Origin: an uncultured Draconibacterium sp. | GTDB lineage: Bacteria; Bacteroidota; Bacteroidia; Bacteroidales; Prolixibacteraceae | Assembly: GCF_963677575.1 (NCBI RefSeq) | Contig: NZ_OY782038.1 | Location: forward strand, 4,963,501 to 5,027,500 | Direction: 5' to 3' | Length of the DNA stretch: 64,000 bases | Shown here: one piece after another, positions 45,417 through 56,403 of the stretch | How positions within the stretch are numbered: position 1 is the first letter of the stretch | Layout of the letters: every line of letters starts with the position of its first letter | Notes under the pieces: generated by a model | Databases searched by the model: none | Told to the model about the DNA's origin: nothing | What the model saw: only the letters and a program-made list of their open reading frames with translations | Made by a program: the position numbers and the translations under genes

Positions 45417-46040
45417 CTATCTCTCCCATGTGGATACGTCCTTGTTTTCTACGATCTCAAAATTCTCGATAATAAAGCCATGCGGGTTGTTGTCGCTACG
45501 TGAGGTATTTCTGAGGCGGCATACTGAAACCAGGTTTCGCTCTGTAATTGATGACTCCCTGATAAGGTGCTGCCGTGCAAAAACTTTGGCTTCATAAGGG
45601 TAAGCATTGAAATTGCATTGGAGGCTGTCTACCCAAATCCGTTGGGTCACATTGCCCGAAATAATCCGGTTGTAATAACCACTTTCTACCAAATCCTTAT
45701 AAATGGTGAATGCACTTTTGTCGGCCAGGTAAAGGGCACGGTTGATGTTGTGCTCAATGGCCTCCTTGTCCGGTGACAGTGTGAAAAACAGTTCGTGAAA
45801 ACGCCGGATATGATCTTTAGCTTCAACCGGCCTGTTTTGTGCCAAGTCCTGCGACAGGGCCAGTATTAGTGACTTGCCTTGATCGAGTACATAAATCTTC
45901 TGGCGTTGCTTTTCTGCGAAACGGTACGAACTCCATACCGAATAAACCGTCACAATGCAACAAACGCACACAAATACGATAGTAAACAGGCGTATTTGCT
46001 GAAAGCTGTCTTCAATATTCTTTAAAGGTTTGAATTCCAT
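45417..46040 (-). CDS. traK: Conjugative transposon protein TraK
   Basis: The true start is the ATG at 46040 (MEFKPLKNIEDSFQQIR), giving 207 aa, the usual TraK length. The frame is open further upstream to 46301, but that part is antisense to traJ coding. One membrane helix lies at about residues 20-40 (TIVFVCVCCIVTVYSVW), followed by a periplasmic domain of VirB8-like character. TraK is probably an inner-membrane scaffold of the mating channel. It ends 2-3 nt before traL. Confidence 0.92.
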   Translation of the reverse strand: MEFKPLKNIEDSFQQIRLFTIVFVCVCCIVTVYSVWSSYRFAEKQRQKIYVLDQGKSLILALSQDLAQNRPVEAKDHIRRFHELFFTLSPDKEAIEHNINRALYLADKSAFTIYKDLVESGYYNRIISGNVTQRIWVDSLQCNFNAYPYEAKVFARQHLIRESSITERNLVSVCRLRNTSRSDNNPHGFIIENFEIVENKDVSTWER

Positions 46041-46053
46041 AAAATCATGTTTT

Positions 46054-47055
46054 TTAACGTTTAAAAATCCGGCCTGTAATATTCCCGGAACCGGCTCCCA
46101 GTGTAGCTCCCGTAACAGAAGTCCCTTTGGTAGCAACTCTATTGACATTCCGGCCATAGTTACCCATTCCACCAGCCTGTACAATCCACCCGGCAACACT
46201 TGGAATAGTGAAATAACCAACAATGCCAATGAGCATGAAGGTGATATAGATGCCATTTGTGCCTTGCGGGATGTAGTTTGGATCGGCAGCCATTTCAGCA
46301 ATATCTTTTTGAAGCATTAAAGCCTGTAACTTTGCCAGTACAGTAGAAAAGATATCGGCTACCGGAAGCCACAGGTAGATACTGATGTAGCGGGTGAGCC
46401 AGGTTGTAAGCGTGCTTTGAAAACCATCATAGACGCTAAAGGCAAATGCAATTGGCCCTAGTATGGACAATACAATCAGAAAAAACGTTCGTAGGCAGTC
46501 AATGACCAGTGCTGCCGCATTGAAAACGAGTTCAAGGAAGTTCAGAAATGCCTGTTGAATCGATTTTTTCATGCTATACATAGCCTTTTCTGCGTACATA
46601 CCTCCCATGGTGGCAATGTCTTTGGGGCTCCAGCCCAACTCATCAAGGGCTTTATCAAAAGCTTCGTCACTGACCAAATAGGCTTCTTCCGGGTTTCTTA
46701 GTTTTATCTCCCGTTCAATCCTGTCCTTATCCTTTTTGAGTTGCTCCAAATCCAACACCTGGGATTCCAGCATTTGGTTGGTACCTTTCACAATTGGGCT
46801 TAATACGGCATTCATGGTGCCCAGAATAAGTGTGGGAAAGAACAAAATGCAGAAACCTATGGCGAAAGGGCGCAACAATGGAAATACCTCAATAGGTTCC
46901 GCTTTTGCCAATGATTGCCAAACACGGTAAGCCACATAGAAAAGCGCACCCAGCCCCGCAATTCCTTTGGCTATTCCTGCCATGCTGGAACAAAGGGGGA
47001 TCATTTCTGAATAAAGCACACGTAGTGCCTGATGCAGATTATCAAATGTATCCAT
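46054..47055 (-). CDS. traJ: Conjugative transposon protein TraJ
   Basis: This 333-aa protein has several hydrophobic segments (GIAGLGALFYVAYRVW, PFAIGFCILFFPTLILG, FFLIVLSILGPIAFAFSVY, GIYITFMLIGIVGYF) and a soluble helical part around 110-165. It corresponds to TraJ, the VirB6-like inner-membrane channel component. It starts 16 nt after traI and is followed 13 nt later by traK. Confidence 0.93.
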   Translation of the reverse strand: MDTFDNLHQALRVLYSEMIPLCSSMAGIAKGIAGLGALFYVAYRVWQSLAKAEPIEVFPLLRPFAIGFCILFFPTLILGTMNAVLSPIVKGTNQMLESQVLDLEQLKKDKDRIEREIKLRNPEEAYLVSDEAFDKALDELGWSPKDIATMGGMYAEKAMYSMKKSIQQAFLNFLELVFNAAALVIDCLRTFFLIVLSILGPIAFAFSVYDGFQSTLTTWLTRYISIYLWLPVADIFSTVLAKLQALMLQKDIAEMAADPNYIPQGTNGIYITFMLIGIVGYFTIPSVAGWIVQAGGMGNYGRNVNRVATKGTSVTGATLGAGSGNITGRIFKR

Positions 47056-47071
47056 AGTCGTCTTTTATTGA

Positions 47072-47698
47072 TTACCAATACCTGTCTTCAGTACTACCGT
47101 AGAGTGCCAGTATCCGTGCTGTATTGCCTTTTTCTTTTGAGCGCAGATAAGAAACCGAGATGTTCTTATTGGTGTAGTAGCGGGTCAGGTTCCGGTAGTC
47201 CCTTATTTCGTAATAACATCGGTTGACAATATCCATTCGCTCCTTATCTGTCATCGACAACCCCGTGATGCTTACCACATTTTTTATCTCCTTAAGGATG
47301 AAATTTCCTTCTTCCAGTAAACGGGTATATCCAAAGGCAATAGCATCTAATTCATCGGAACTATAGTTGTCGTCCTGCAGCATCTTCTGAAAGGAGTTAA
47401 CGTAGATATCTGATATCTCACGAAGCATCAGAACACTCTGCTGTACCCGCCGGGCATCTTTCACAAGGTTATTGACTGACCGTAACTTGTCGTAATAAGC
47501 TTTTCCCTGTTCGTAAATTTTAACCGTCTCTTTAAAATTACTGACCATGTTGGAGGCGGTCTTGGATGTCTGGATGATTTCTTTGGTGGTGTTAACAATA
47601 CCTTGCGCCAAATTGGTGGGATCGGTTACCACCCATTGGGCTTGAAGTGTTAAAGCCCACATATTCATTAGAATAATAATGCCTGTTAGTTTCTTCAT
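47072..47698 (-). CDS. traI: Conjugative transposon protein TraI (DUF4141)
   Basis: The ATG at 47698 (MKKLTGIIILMNMW) gives 208 aa; the open frame begins three codons earlier at a TTG, which is less likely. The Sec signal ends near LQAQ, and the mature protein is helical with WVVTDPTNLAQGIVNTTKEI, the start typical of this family. It resembles VirB5-type periplasmic proteins. It starts 11 nt after traG. Confidence 0.92.
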   Translation of the reverse strand: MKKLTGIIILMNMWALTLQAQWVVTDPTNLAQGIVNTTKEIIQTSKTASNMVSNFKETVKIYEQGKAYYDKLRSVNNLVKDARRVQQSVLMLREISDIYVNSFQKMLQDDNYSSDELDAIAFGYTRLLEEGNFILKEIKNVVSITGLSMTDKERMDIVNRCYYEIRDYRNLTRYYTNKNISVSYLRSKEKGNTARILALYGSTEDRYW

Positions 47699-47709
47699 AA
47701 CTTTCAATT

Positions 47710-50214
47710 TTAAATGTGATTTCTTTTCTGATCGGCAAGCTTTTTAATAGCCTGCTCAATATTTCCTCCCATCTTATCGCACATAGCGTGCAACTCCATT
47801 TTTTCGCTTTCCTCGGTAGTGTAGGTTAAGTATTCTTCCAGACTTACCTCCGTTGCATAAACAGCCGATTGTGTGCCCCCCAAACCAATCCACACCTCTT
47901 TGTATTTGCGTTTAGGATTGTTGTCCAGGTTGATGGAAAGAATTTGATCTCGCTCTTTCTCAGTCAAGCCCAACAATGCTTGTATCTGATCAAACTTGTT
48001 CATATACTTGCGTTGGTCGAGCAGGATTTTGCAGTCGGAGTTGTTAATGATGCTGTCCTTTACAATCGGGGAAGCAATGATGTCGTCCACTTCCTGCGTA
48101 ACGACTACAGCCTCACCAAAGAACTTGCGAACGGTCTTAAACAGGTACTTGATGTACTCGGCCATTCCTTCTTTGGCAATGGCTTTCCATGCTTCTTCAA
48201 TCAGGATCATCTTGCGGACACCTTTCAGTCGCCTCATTTTATTGATGAAGGTTTCCATAATGATGATGGTGACCACCGGGAACAAAATTTTATTGTCCTT
48301 GATATTATCCAGTTCAAAGACGATAAAGCGTTTGTTGAGCAAGTCCAGTTGCTGGGACGAATTGAGCAAATAGTCGTATTCACCTCCCTTATAATAAGGC
48401 TCAAGAACGTTCAGAAAATTATCCACATCAAAGTCCTTTTCCCTGACATTCTTAGATCGCAACTCATTCCGGTAATCTCCCTTGACAAACTCATAAAAAG
48501 TATTGAAAGACGGTTTTATCCCTGTATCCTTTTTAATGAGTTGAATAAAACTGCTGACGGCATTAGACAATGCCACCTCCTCAGACCGTGTCGGGATTTC
48601 ACTGTCTTTCTTCCAAAGGGTCAGGATAAGGGTTTTAATCGATTCCCGTTTTTCAATGTCAAATACACCGTCGTCGGTATAAAAAGGATTGAAAGCAATT
48701 GGGTTTTCTTCGGTATAGGTGAAATACACGCCGTCATTACCCTTTGTTTTATGATGGATCAGGTCGCATAACCCTTTATAACTGTTACCTGTATCGACCA
48801 GTAAAACATGCGTACCCTGCTCATAATATTGCCTGACCATGTGGTTGGTGAAAAAGGATTTTCCGCTACCGGATGGCCCCAAAACAAATTTGTTCCGGTT
48901 GGTAATGATTCCCTGTTTCATGGGCAAATCCGAGATGTCCACATGCAGAGGTTTTCCCGTTAGCCTATCCACCATCTTAATGCCGAAAGGAGAAAGCGAG
49001 CTTTGGTAATTGGTTTCTTCCGTAAAGAAACAACAGGCCTGCTCGATGAACGTGTAAAAGCTCTCTTCCGAAGGAAAGTCACCACTGTTTCCCGGAATTC
49101 CAGACCAGAAAAGCGTTGGTGTGTCCACCGTGTTGTGACGTGGCTTACATCCCATTAGCGAAATCTGTGAGCCGATGCTGTTTTTAATCCGCTTCAATTC
49201 CTGCTGGTTGTCCGACCATGCCATCACATTGTAATGCGCCCGGACAGATGTCAGTCCCTGGGCATGTGCTTCGTTCAGGTATAGGTCTATCCATTCCTTA
49301 TTAATCAAGTTACCACGCCCGTACCGCGCCAGTGACTGCATATTACGTCCCATCTTTTCAAACCGTTTGAGGTTCTCGTTATGGTTGTCAATAAACAGGT
49401 ATTGGTTATAGATGTGGTTACAGGATAGCAGCAGCCCGACAGGAGAAGCAAACGATAAACGGCAGTTGCTTTTATCCGTTGAAAGGCGTTCATATCTGCT
49501 GTCGGTAGCTACTTTTCCCGGCAGGTCACCAACGTCTGAAATGGTAAACAAACACATGGAATTATCCCCAATATGCACTTCGTTCGGATCGATTCGGATG
49601 TCTTGCAATGCTGAACTATCATTCTGGCTTAACGAGAGGTATCGCTCAATAATGCCGCTTGCGTTTGCCGTTCCTGTAATTTCACTGGTTGAAAGCCTTT
49701 GCAGTTGCAATTGATTGCTGTCGTTGACAATCCTTTCAAACTGGCTAACGGCATCCTGAAACTTCATGAACACCTCTTTATCTTTTACCTCTTTAGGAAT
49801 GATAAATCCACGGGCAAGACTGTTATACGTGCTTTGCTGCCGCGACCGCTCTTTGGTGGTTTTGGTCAGGAACAAATAACAATAGTGGTTCAGGTATGGG
49901 CGTTCGTTAAAATGCCGCTGAAAGCTCCCGGACAGAAAAGTTGTTTCGCCCATTTCCGAAATCTCAGGGGCATACTTTTCTTCGCAATACCAGTCCTGTT
50001 TGTGTACAATGCTGTAATCCGGTAATACCTTTATTGCTTTGCACCAGGTGGCGTGGATTATTTCATACTCATCTGCCGTTACCGTAAATAGTTCCGGCAA
50101 GATAAGCCTGAAAGCAACCGTGATGTCACCATCTTTGGAAAGGATACAACCGTTCTCAACAGCCATTAACGGAAACTTTCGTTCCAGTGTAGTGGTTTTT
50201 AATGTGCTTCTCAT
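47710..50214 (-). CDS. traG: Conjugation ATPase TraG (VirB4 type)
   Basis: The start at 50214 (MRSTLKTTTLERKFP) fits TraG homologues and gives 834 aa; the frame is open 15 codons further, overlapping traF. Walker A is GPSGSGKSF, about residue 445-453 of the 834-aa form, and the Walker B region is RKMILIEEAWKAI. The N-terminal half is the VirB4-type domain. This ATPase powers assembly of the mating channel at the inner membrane. It is the most conserved gene of the operon, and no disruption is seen. Confidence 0.95.
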   Translation of the reverse strand: MRSTLKTTTLERKFPLMAVENGCILSKDGDITVAFRLILPELFTVTADEYEIIHATWCKAIKVLPDYSIVHKQDWYCEEKYAPEISEMGETTFLSGSFQRHFNERPYLNHYCYLFLTKTTKERSRQQSTYNSLARGFIIPKEVKDKEVFMKFQDAVSQFERIVNDSNQLQLQRLSTSEITGTANASGIIERYLSLSQNDSSALQDIRIDPNEVHIGDNSMCLFTISDVGDLPGKVATDSRYERLSTDKSNCRLSFASPVGLLLSCNHIYNQYLFIDNHNENLKRFEKMGRNMQSLARYGRGNLINKEWIDLYLNEAHAQGLTSVRAHYNVMAWSDNQQELKRIKNSIGSQISLMGCKPRHNTVDTPTLFWSGIPGNSGDFPSEESFYTFIEQACCFFTEETNYQSSLSPFGIKMVDRLTGKPLHVDISDLPMKQGIITNRNKFVLGPSGSGKSFFTNHMVRQYYEQGTHVLLVDTGNSYKGLCDLIHHKTKGNDGVYFTYTEENPIAFNPFYTDDGVFDIEKRESIKTLILTLWKKDSEIPTRSEEVALSNAVSSFIQLIKKDTGIKPSFNTFYEFVKGDYRNELRSKNVREKDFDVDNFLNVLEPYYKGGEYDYLLNSSQQLDLLNKRFIVFELDNIKDNKILFPVVTIIIMETFINKMRRLKGVRKMILIEEAWKAIAKEGMAEYIKYLFKTVRKFFGEAVVVTQEVDDIIASPIVKDSIINNSDCKILLDQRKYMNKFDQIQALLGLTEKERDQILSINLDNNPKRKYKEVWIGLGGTQSAVYATEVSLEEYLTYTTEESEKMELHAMCDKMGGNIEQAIKKLADQKRNHI

Positions 50215-50227
50215 AGATCCGGTGATT

Positions 50228-50545
50228 TTACTTGGTGTAACTGAATAATTTCCGAACACTTCGCCTGTTAATCAGCCTTCGGGGATATCTCTTGATAGCC
50301 TGCAACTTCATCAGCCCGTGTGTGCCGTACTTGTTGTTAAATGAAAAGGTTTGCCACACAAGCAAAGGGGCTGAGATAATTGCAAAACCGATGCAGACAA
50401 TTTGCGGGATGCCACTGATGTACATCACCAAAAACAGGATGATGATAGCAAGCAACCCAACCGCAAAAATCATCAGGTACTGGCTTCTTAAACCCATAAA
50501 CTCCACAGGCTTATTGATTCCTTTATTGATTGAAAATTCTGCCAT
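50228..50545 (-). CDS. traF: Conjugative transposon protein TraF (DUF4133)
   Basis: This 105-aa protein begins AEFSINKGINKPVEFMGLR, typical of TraF/DUF4133, with two membrane helices at about 24-44 and 48-66 and a basic tail. It corresponds to the VirB3-like inner-membrane subunit. It lies 3 nt after traE and 13 nt before traG. Confidence 0.92.
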   Translation of the reverse strand: MAEFSINKGINKPVEFMGLRSQYLMIFAVGLLAIIILFLVMYISGIPQIVCIGFAIISAPLLVWQTFSFNNKYGTHGLMKLQAIKRYPRRLINRRSVRKLFSYTK

Positions 50546-50548
50546 CGC

Positions 50549-50851
50549 TTAAAGGAAAAATGAACGTAGGATGGTAGCTGCTACAATCAGGAAAATACAG
50601 GCTCCGAACCATGAGGCTGCTGTTTTGGAAGTGTCGGGATCACCGCTACTGAACTTGTTGTACACTTTCACTCCACCAATAAGACCAACCACTGCACCAA
50701 TGGCATAAATCAGCTTGGTAGCCGGATCGAAATACGAAGTAACCATCTGGGTAGCTTCATTGATTCCTCCAACGCCATTCCCTTGTGCAAAAAGGGCAAG
50801 ACCGGAAAGGACAAATACTAAAAACGAAATTGCTTTTTTTACCATACTCAT
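50549..50851 (-). CDS. traE: Conjugative transposon protein TraE (DUF4134)
   Basis: The start at 50851 (MSMVKKAISFLVFVLSG) gives 100 aa with a signal peptide ending near LFAQ and two further hydrophobic segments (LIYAIGAVVGLIGGVKVY and FGACIFLIVAATILRSF). The pattern GVGGINEATQMVTSYFDP is typical of TraE/DUF4134, a VirB2-like pilin candidate. It is now the first gene of the downstream half of the tra operon, because the DISARM-like cassette lies just upstream on the other strand. Confidence 0.92.
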   Translation of the reverse strand: MSMVKKAISFLVFVLSGLALFAQGNGVGGINEATQMVTSYFDPATKLIYAIGAVVGLIGGVKVYNKFSSGDPDTSKTAASWFGACIFLIVAATILRSFFL

Positions 50852-50896
50852 AGGTTTTATGCCAGGCAAAACATGCCCAGGCGATTAATACTTTCG

Positions 50897-50904
50897 CAAA
50901 CCTA
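50897..50904 (-). promoter_or_regulatory. Possible -7 box for the split-off traE-traN operon
   Basis: On the minus strand TAGGTTTG fits the TAnnTTTG -7 consensus and is 46 nt upstream of the traE ATG. No matching TTTG -33 box is seen at the right distance. If real, it would let traE-traN be expressed despite the inserted cassette. Confidence 0.35.
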
Positions 50905-51147
50905 TGTTTATTCTGTAATGGATTTATTTTTAGTGTATTATGTGTCTTTGATTGACGTGGTTTGTCTAAGGCCGGGGGGATAATAAGAGGAAGTAATCGA
51001 TACATTTTTAAATATTGTAATTGACCATTAACTATAAAATATTTAGATTTTTTAATATGTAATTACGATCATATTAATTTCTATTTTAATTTTATGGATA
51101 ATTGTAAAGTTCTAATGCATTGTTGCATGCAAGCCTTCAGAGACAGA

Positions 51148-51171
51148 ATAGACAAGAACTAACTTGTCTAT
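51148..51171. promoter_or_regulatory. Perfect 9-bp inverted repeat upstream of the DISARM-like cassette
   Basis: ATAGACAAG and CTTGTCTAT flank a 6-nt AACTAA spacer. The symmetric shape and position in the 339-bp divergent gap before the 804-aa gene suggest an operator or a hairpin in the leader. No repressor gene is adjacent. The rest of the gap (50870-51208) is AT-rich and without genes. Confidence 0.4.
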
Positions 51172-51244
51172 AAAATTGAAAAAGTGAACTAACAAAATAA
51201 GAACCTTAATGGAGGCAGGTGCAAGATTTTTTAAGGCTGCATTT

Positions 51245-53623
51245 ATGACTAGGATTTCAGAATATTATAACAAATTGTTTCAGCAGATAGAGACTTATCT
51301 GAAAAAAGAATATAATAGCTTAGGAACCGTAAATTTTGAGCAATTTGATAAGGTTAATTTTTATCTGATTGACAAGGCATTAAATAAGAATCAGAATTTA
51401 CATATAAAAACTATCCAAAAGACTGAGAAAGCTAACTTTTATATTCCAATCGTTATTTCAACTGCTATATCATTGTTCTTTAAAAACTATTGTGATTCAG
51501 ACATTGTATATAAAATCGGTGATGTTCTTCAAAAAGCTGGCAGAAGATATAAAATCACTGGATTTAACAACGGAAAGTATAAATTAGAATTCACAATTAG
51601 CGGAGTAACCTCAGTTGCAGAATGCTCAGAGCAACAAATCCAAAAATATGATATTGTGAAGGGACATGTTTCTAATCGACGAGTAAAGGTTCGATTGGAT
51701 GATTATAAAAAACTATTTAAAGGAATATTTGGAACTGAGAATTTTCCAACAAATTTTAAGTACAAAACCGCTATAATTCTTGATTGGAACGATTTTCAAA
51801 CAGAACTGAAAGAGCAAAAATCGGCTGATTTAGATTTATTGAAATCCATTCCAATGCAACGCATTAACAAAAATGGTGGTGAATACGACTGTACGTTGCC
51901 GATTGACCCAATGATTTATATTATTCCAAATTATTATGTCTTTCAGGATTTTGTAAAAGACAAGTACGAAGTAGATTCTTTAATTTTAATTGGAAGAAAC
52001 AAATACAATTCAGACTATTTAGAAGCCCTTGCAAATGACATTTATAACGAAGAGATAAAAAAAACTATAATAGTTGGAAATGAAGAGTTTCAAGACAACA
52101 CCGAAACTTTTATTAAATGGAACTGGACTCAGCCAGAAATTTCGTTTTTAAAGGAAGAACCAATTGCAAAATTAAAATCAGAGCAAGTTGAGGATGATGA
52201 TTTTATCAATGCAATCGAAGATTATTATAAATATATCAAGAACTTTGAGCAAAAATATTTCACAAAGCTTTCTGATTTAATTAGGTTTAAGAAACTTCTT
52301 TTTAACCTGATTTTACCTAATGAAAATAGCAGGTTGATAAACTATCAAGACTGGGTAAAAGATTTAATGCTTAAAGAAACAGAAAATGCAATTAAGGATG
52401 TTTTAATTGGGCAAAATGAAAACTACTTTGAGCAACTTAGTGAAACTGAGAAGTTGATTGAAAAAGTATTTTCATCATTTGCAAATACAAAACTCTCTTT
52501 CATTAAGAGACAGCAAAATTTCGAGATATTAATAGTACCTAAAAGAAATTTGAATATTTGGCAAAAAGATTTTCAACATCAATTTTTGAAAATAATGTCT
52601 ATAAGCCAGTTTATAAAGAAGCAACCCGATTTTCAAAAAGAAAAGAAAGTCCTTTTGCTTAGTATATTCGGATATGAATATTCGCCACACGATTTAATAG
52701 AACAATTGTCAAGTTTTCCTCACTCATATAGCTTTATAAGCTATAAAGAAGAAATCACAGCATTACAGGAAATAAAAAATCGCTGGTCAAATATTTACAG
52801 TAAAGAGTATTGTTCAACAAATCGAAAAAAGCTCACGGGTTTAGATTTTAATTATGAAGAAAGACCAGAGAATATTTCCGATTTAATTGAAAACATAGCA
52901 GAACGAGCTGAAAGAGAAAGAAAACAATATGATTATGGAAGCCAAGAAAATGTTAATTACGCACTAACTTTTGAGGAAAATAGTGATGAATTAATATTTG
53001 ATGGAAGTAAATCGGTGCTTCTTCATTTGGAAAACAGAAAGGAAAAAATCTTTAATCTATTGGTTGGCGATAAGGTTAGGATTTACACCAATTATACCAA
53101 AGAACGACTTTATGAAATTGCATTGACCGAAGATTCAGCCGGTAAGTTTAGCGAAATTGATAGGTTAGCAACTCTATGGAAAGAAAGTCTAAAACAATAC
53201 TTTCAAAAAAAACAGGGAATAAATGCTAATTACAATGAATCAGATTTGTTATCAGAACTCAATACATGCGGGTTAAAAGTTAAATCAATTCTAACTATAA
53301 ACAATTGGCTTTTCAAAGAACGAGATAAATTCCCAAGTTCTGAAACCAGTTTGTTGTCAATTAAGCAACTAATAAATTGTTCGATTTTGAATAGCAATTT
53401 CAAACAGGTTATTGAAGCTCGCAGACTTTACAGAGGAATCATGTTATCACTTGGTCGTAACTTGAGTGATGAAGTGATGGATTATGTACTTTCAAACAAG
53501 AAAATTAAAGGTAAGATACTCCAAACTTTTACTGATTCAGAAGTACATACATTTGTTGATAAATCTTTGCCTTTGCTGACTATTAAAACTAAAATCAAAA
53601 CCGAGGAGGAAGAAACTGAATAA
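51245..53623 (+). CDS. Large protein of the DISARM-like cassette (DrmE-like by position)
   Basis: From the Met at 51245 (MTRISEYYNKLFQQIETYL) the protein has 792 aa; an upstream Met at 51209 would add 12 residues of poor quality. No signal or membrane segment is seen. It is highly charged with a mix of strands and helices and no Walker A. It lies 1 nt before the DrmA-like helicase gene, clearly in one operon with it and the DUF1998 gene. Class 2 DISARM loci carry DrmE, a protein of about this size; I cannot confirm homology by motif. Its function is unknown. Confidence 0.65.
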   Translation: MTRISEYYNKLFQQIETYLKKEYNSLGTVNFEQFDKVNFYLIDKALNKNQNLHIKTIQKTEKANFYIPIVISTAISLFFKNYCDSDIVYKIGDVLQKAGRRYKITGFNNGKYKLEFTISGVTSVAECSEQQIQKYDIVKGHVSNRRVKVRLDDYKKLFKGIFGTENFPTNFKYKTAIILDWNDFQTELKEQKSADLDLLKSIPMQRINKNGGEYDCTLPIDPMIYIIPNYYVFQDFVKDKYEVDSLILIGRNKYNSDYLEALANDIYNEEIKKTIIVGNEEFQDNTETFIKWNWTQPEISFLKEEPIAKLKSEQVEDDDFINAIEDYYKYIKNFEQKYFTKLSDLIRFKKLLFNLILPNENSRLINYQDWVKDLMLKETENAIKDVLIGQNENYFEQLSETEKLIEKVFSSFANTKLSFIKRQQNFEILIVPKRNLNIWQKDFQHQFLKIMSISQFIKKQPDFQKEKKVLLLSIFGYEYSPHDLIEQLSSFPHSYSFISYKEEITALQEIKNRWSNIYSKEYCSTNRKKLTGLDFNYEERPENISDLIENIAERAERERKQYDYGSQENVNYALTFEENSDELIFDGSKSVLLHLENRKEKIFNLLVGDKVRIYTNYTKERLYEIALTEDSAGKFSEIDRLATLWKESLKQYFQKKQGINANYNESDLLSELNTCGLKVKSILTINNWLFKERDKFPSSETSLLSIKQLINCSILNSNFKQVIEARRLYRGIMLSLGRNLSDEVMDYVLSNKKIKGKILQTFTDSEVHTFVDKSLPLLTIKTKIKTEEEETE

Positions 53624-56403
53624 TATGGATGAACAAATAAGACAGGTTTTTCAAAACCGAATTCAAAAAGGCTTACATGGCCCTGGTTCTGATACTTGGG
53701 GATTACCTGATAGTGAGGAAATTTTATCCGATTATCCGCTAATTCGTTATTTTACTGGCATTGTCTTTCCTGATAAATCAATCTGTAAGAACGAAGATGA
53801 AGCTGATTCTGCCAATATGCGTAATGTTTCAGAAGATAATGAAGATGATGAAAACTTGATTATTGAAAAAGATGATAATCAGGAAACCACATCAAAAGCA
53901 AAGGAAATTGACGAAGATAAATTAAATCACAACAGCTTTTTCCCAACAAACATTGGCATTTCAATTTGCCTACCCAAAAATATTAATGAACTACAATGTA
54001 CATTCTCATTCGGAGTATATCACCAAGTAACTTCGCCCAAAGATGTAAAAATCAAAATAAATAGAGCTGGATATGATTCTTTTTTTGAAGAACAGATACC
54101 TTTTCAATTACCATTCAAAGATGTGCTTAAATATGATGGGGAATACATGTATCTGGAACGTGCATTAAAGGGATACAAAGGAGGAAAGAATAAACGAAGT
54201 GAGGAATACGTTGCTTTTGATGAGTTTAGAAAATCTGCAAATTTGAAAGATAGTTCTGCAAAATATTACATTACATTTCTTGAAAAGTTAATCGGTAGGG
54301 CGTGGCAACGTACTGAAATAATAAAAGAAATTTCCGTTCCTGTAATTTCAACAAAACAGCCCATTCCAATTGAATTTGAATCGGTAAACAAACATCCAAA
54401 TGCAGCTTATAATGTTAAAGTCATTGAAAAAGACTCCTTTAAATATGTAAAAGTTCAGCTTGTGAATGTTTCAGAATTACAGGCGTCAAACAGGTTTAGC
54501 AATAAAAATGAAGTACTAAATGCAAAGTGCTTATTTCAGGCAAAAATAAAAGTTCATTCACAGAATTTATCAGCTTTTAACGAAGGGCAACTAAGCACAT
54601 TTGACATGAACAGCGAGTATGCCGATGTAGAAGCAATTGAATTGGATTTCTTATATCGAAACGTTAAAAAGTATGCAGTTGGTCATAATTGTTCAGCCGT
54701 TTGGGATGAAACTAATCCAATAATTGCGGAGACTACTTTTTTACCTGAACAAAACATCAAAGACACTATAAATAGCTTTGAATCAGATAATCCCAAGCTG
54801 AACCAAGCTTTAGACATTAGAAATATGTCTGTTTGGGGTTTAAAGAAAGAAACAGTAATTGAAAATCTCAATTACTTTGTTAAAGATTACAATACTTGGG
54901 TTAATAAGCAAATTGAAAGCAATTCAACAAGCGATATTAAAGACAAAGAAATAGGTCAGAGAATTGTTAACAGGCAAAAAGCAAATCTTGAACGTCTGTA
55001 CAAAAACATTGAACTATTAAAGGATGATGATACTTTCAATGTTTTTCAGTTGGCAAATACTGCAATGCTCATTCAGTTGATTATTTCAAACGATAAAGAT
55101 TTCGGTAGAGAAGAAAAAGAGTTGTCTGATGCTAAAACTGAAAATCTTGATAGCCTTGCTTTTTTTGAGAATTACAATGCAGAACAAAGAAAATCAGAAG
55201 GAAAAATTAAATTTATTCCAGCTTATAGACCGTTTCAATTAGCTTTTCTATTATTAAGTATTGAAGGAATTATTAAACCAGATTCTAGCGAAAGAAACGA
55301 TATAGTTGACCTTATTTGGTTTCCAACTGGTGGCGGAAAAACAGAAGCATATCTGGCTGTTGCTGCATTTACTATGATAAATCGGCGGATTTCCAATTCG
55401 GAAAACTATGATGGCACTTCTGTAATTATGCGTTATACACTTCGTTTGCTAACTGCTCAGCAATTTGAGAGAGCATCTCGATTGATTTCAGCTTTAGAAT
55501 TCATGCGTAAACACAGGCTATCTCCAAATTTAGGTAATAAGTCATTTTCAATTGGATTATGGGTTGGTCAGGCTTCAACTCCAAATGATTTAAAAGATGT
55601 AGCGGTTAAAATAAAAATTATTGATGATGAATGTAAGAAAAGATACAGAGGCAACGAATTAAATGGAAGACCAGACGAAAAGAATGTTTTTCAAATTAGC
55701 AGTTGCCCATGGTGTGGCACAAAATTTATTACAAAAAGCAAAACTCCAAGTGGTAAGGAAATCTGGGGTCATGGTTTTAAGCACAGACCAAACAAAGAAT
55801 TCAAACTCTTTTGTGTAAATAAGAATTGTAGTTTCCATTCCGAAATACCTGTTCAGGTCGTTGATGAATTGCTCTATCAAGAACCTCCAACTTTGTTATT
55901 TGGTACAGTTGACAAATTTGCAATGTTGGCTTGGAGAGAAAACGCTCATCGGTTTTTCAACAGCCTTGATGACAAAGGATTGCCACCAGATTTAATAATT
56001 CAGGATGAGCTTCACTTACTGAGTGGCCCTTTAGGTTCTATTACAGGTTTGTATGAAAGTATGATTGAACTTCTTTCAACAAAAGGAAACCAAAAGCCTA
56101 AAATAATTGCATCAACCGCAACTACCCGAAATACTGGCAAACAAATAGAAAACCTTTATGGTAATCGAACAGTTAATGTGTTTCCACCAACTGGATTAAC
56201 TTATAACGACAGTTATTTTGCAAGAGAAAGTACAAAAGCAAGCAAGCGCAGGTATCTGGGAATAATGCCAACAGGAAAAACATCAATTGATACCCAACTA
56301 CATATTATAGCTCATTTACTTGTTGCAAGGTTAATAGCATTGAGAGAATTTGAGCAAAAACAAAAAGTGAACATTAATAACTATTGGACGATAGTTTCAT
56401 ATT

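Noticed and set aside
46041..46301. N-terminal extension of traK
   Set aside because: The added 87 residues are antisense-like to the traJ coding region and do not fit TraK; the ATG at 46040 gives the usual length.
47869..48771. 300-codon plus-strand open frame
   Set aside because: It is antisense to traG, whose Walker motifs and length are fully convincing.
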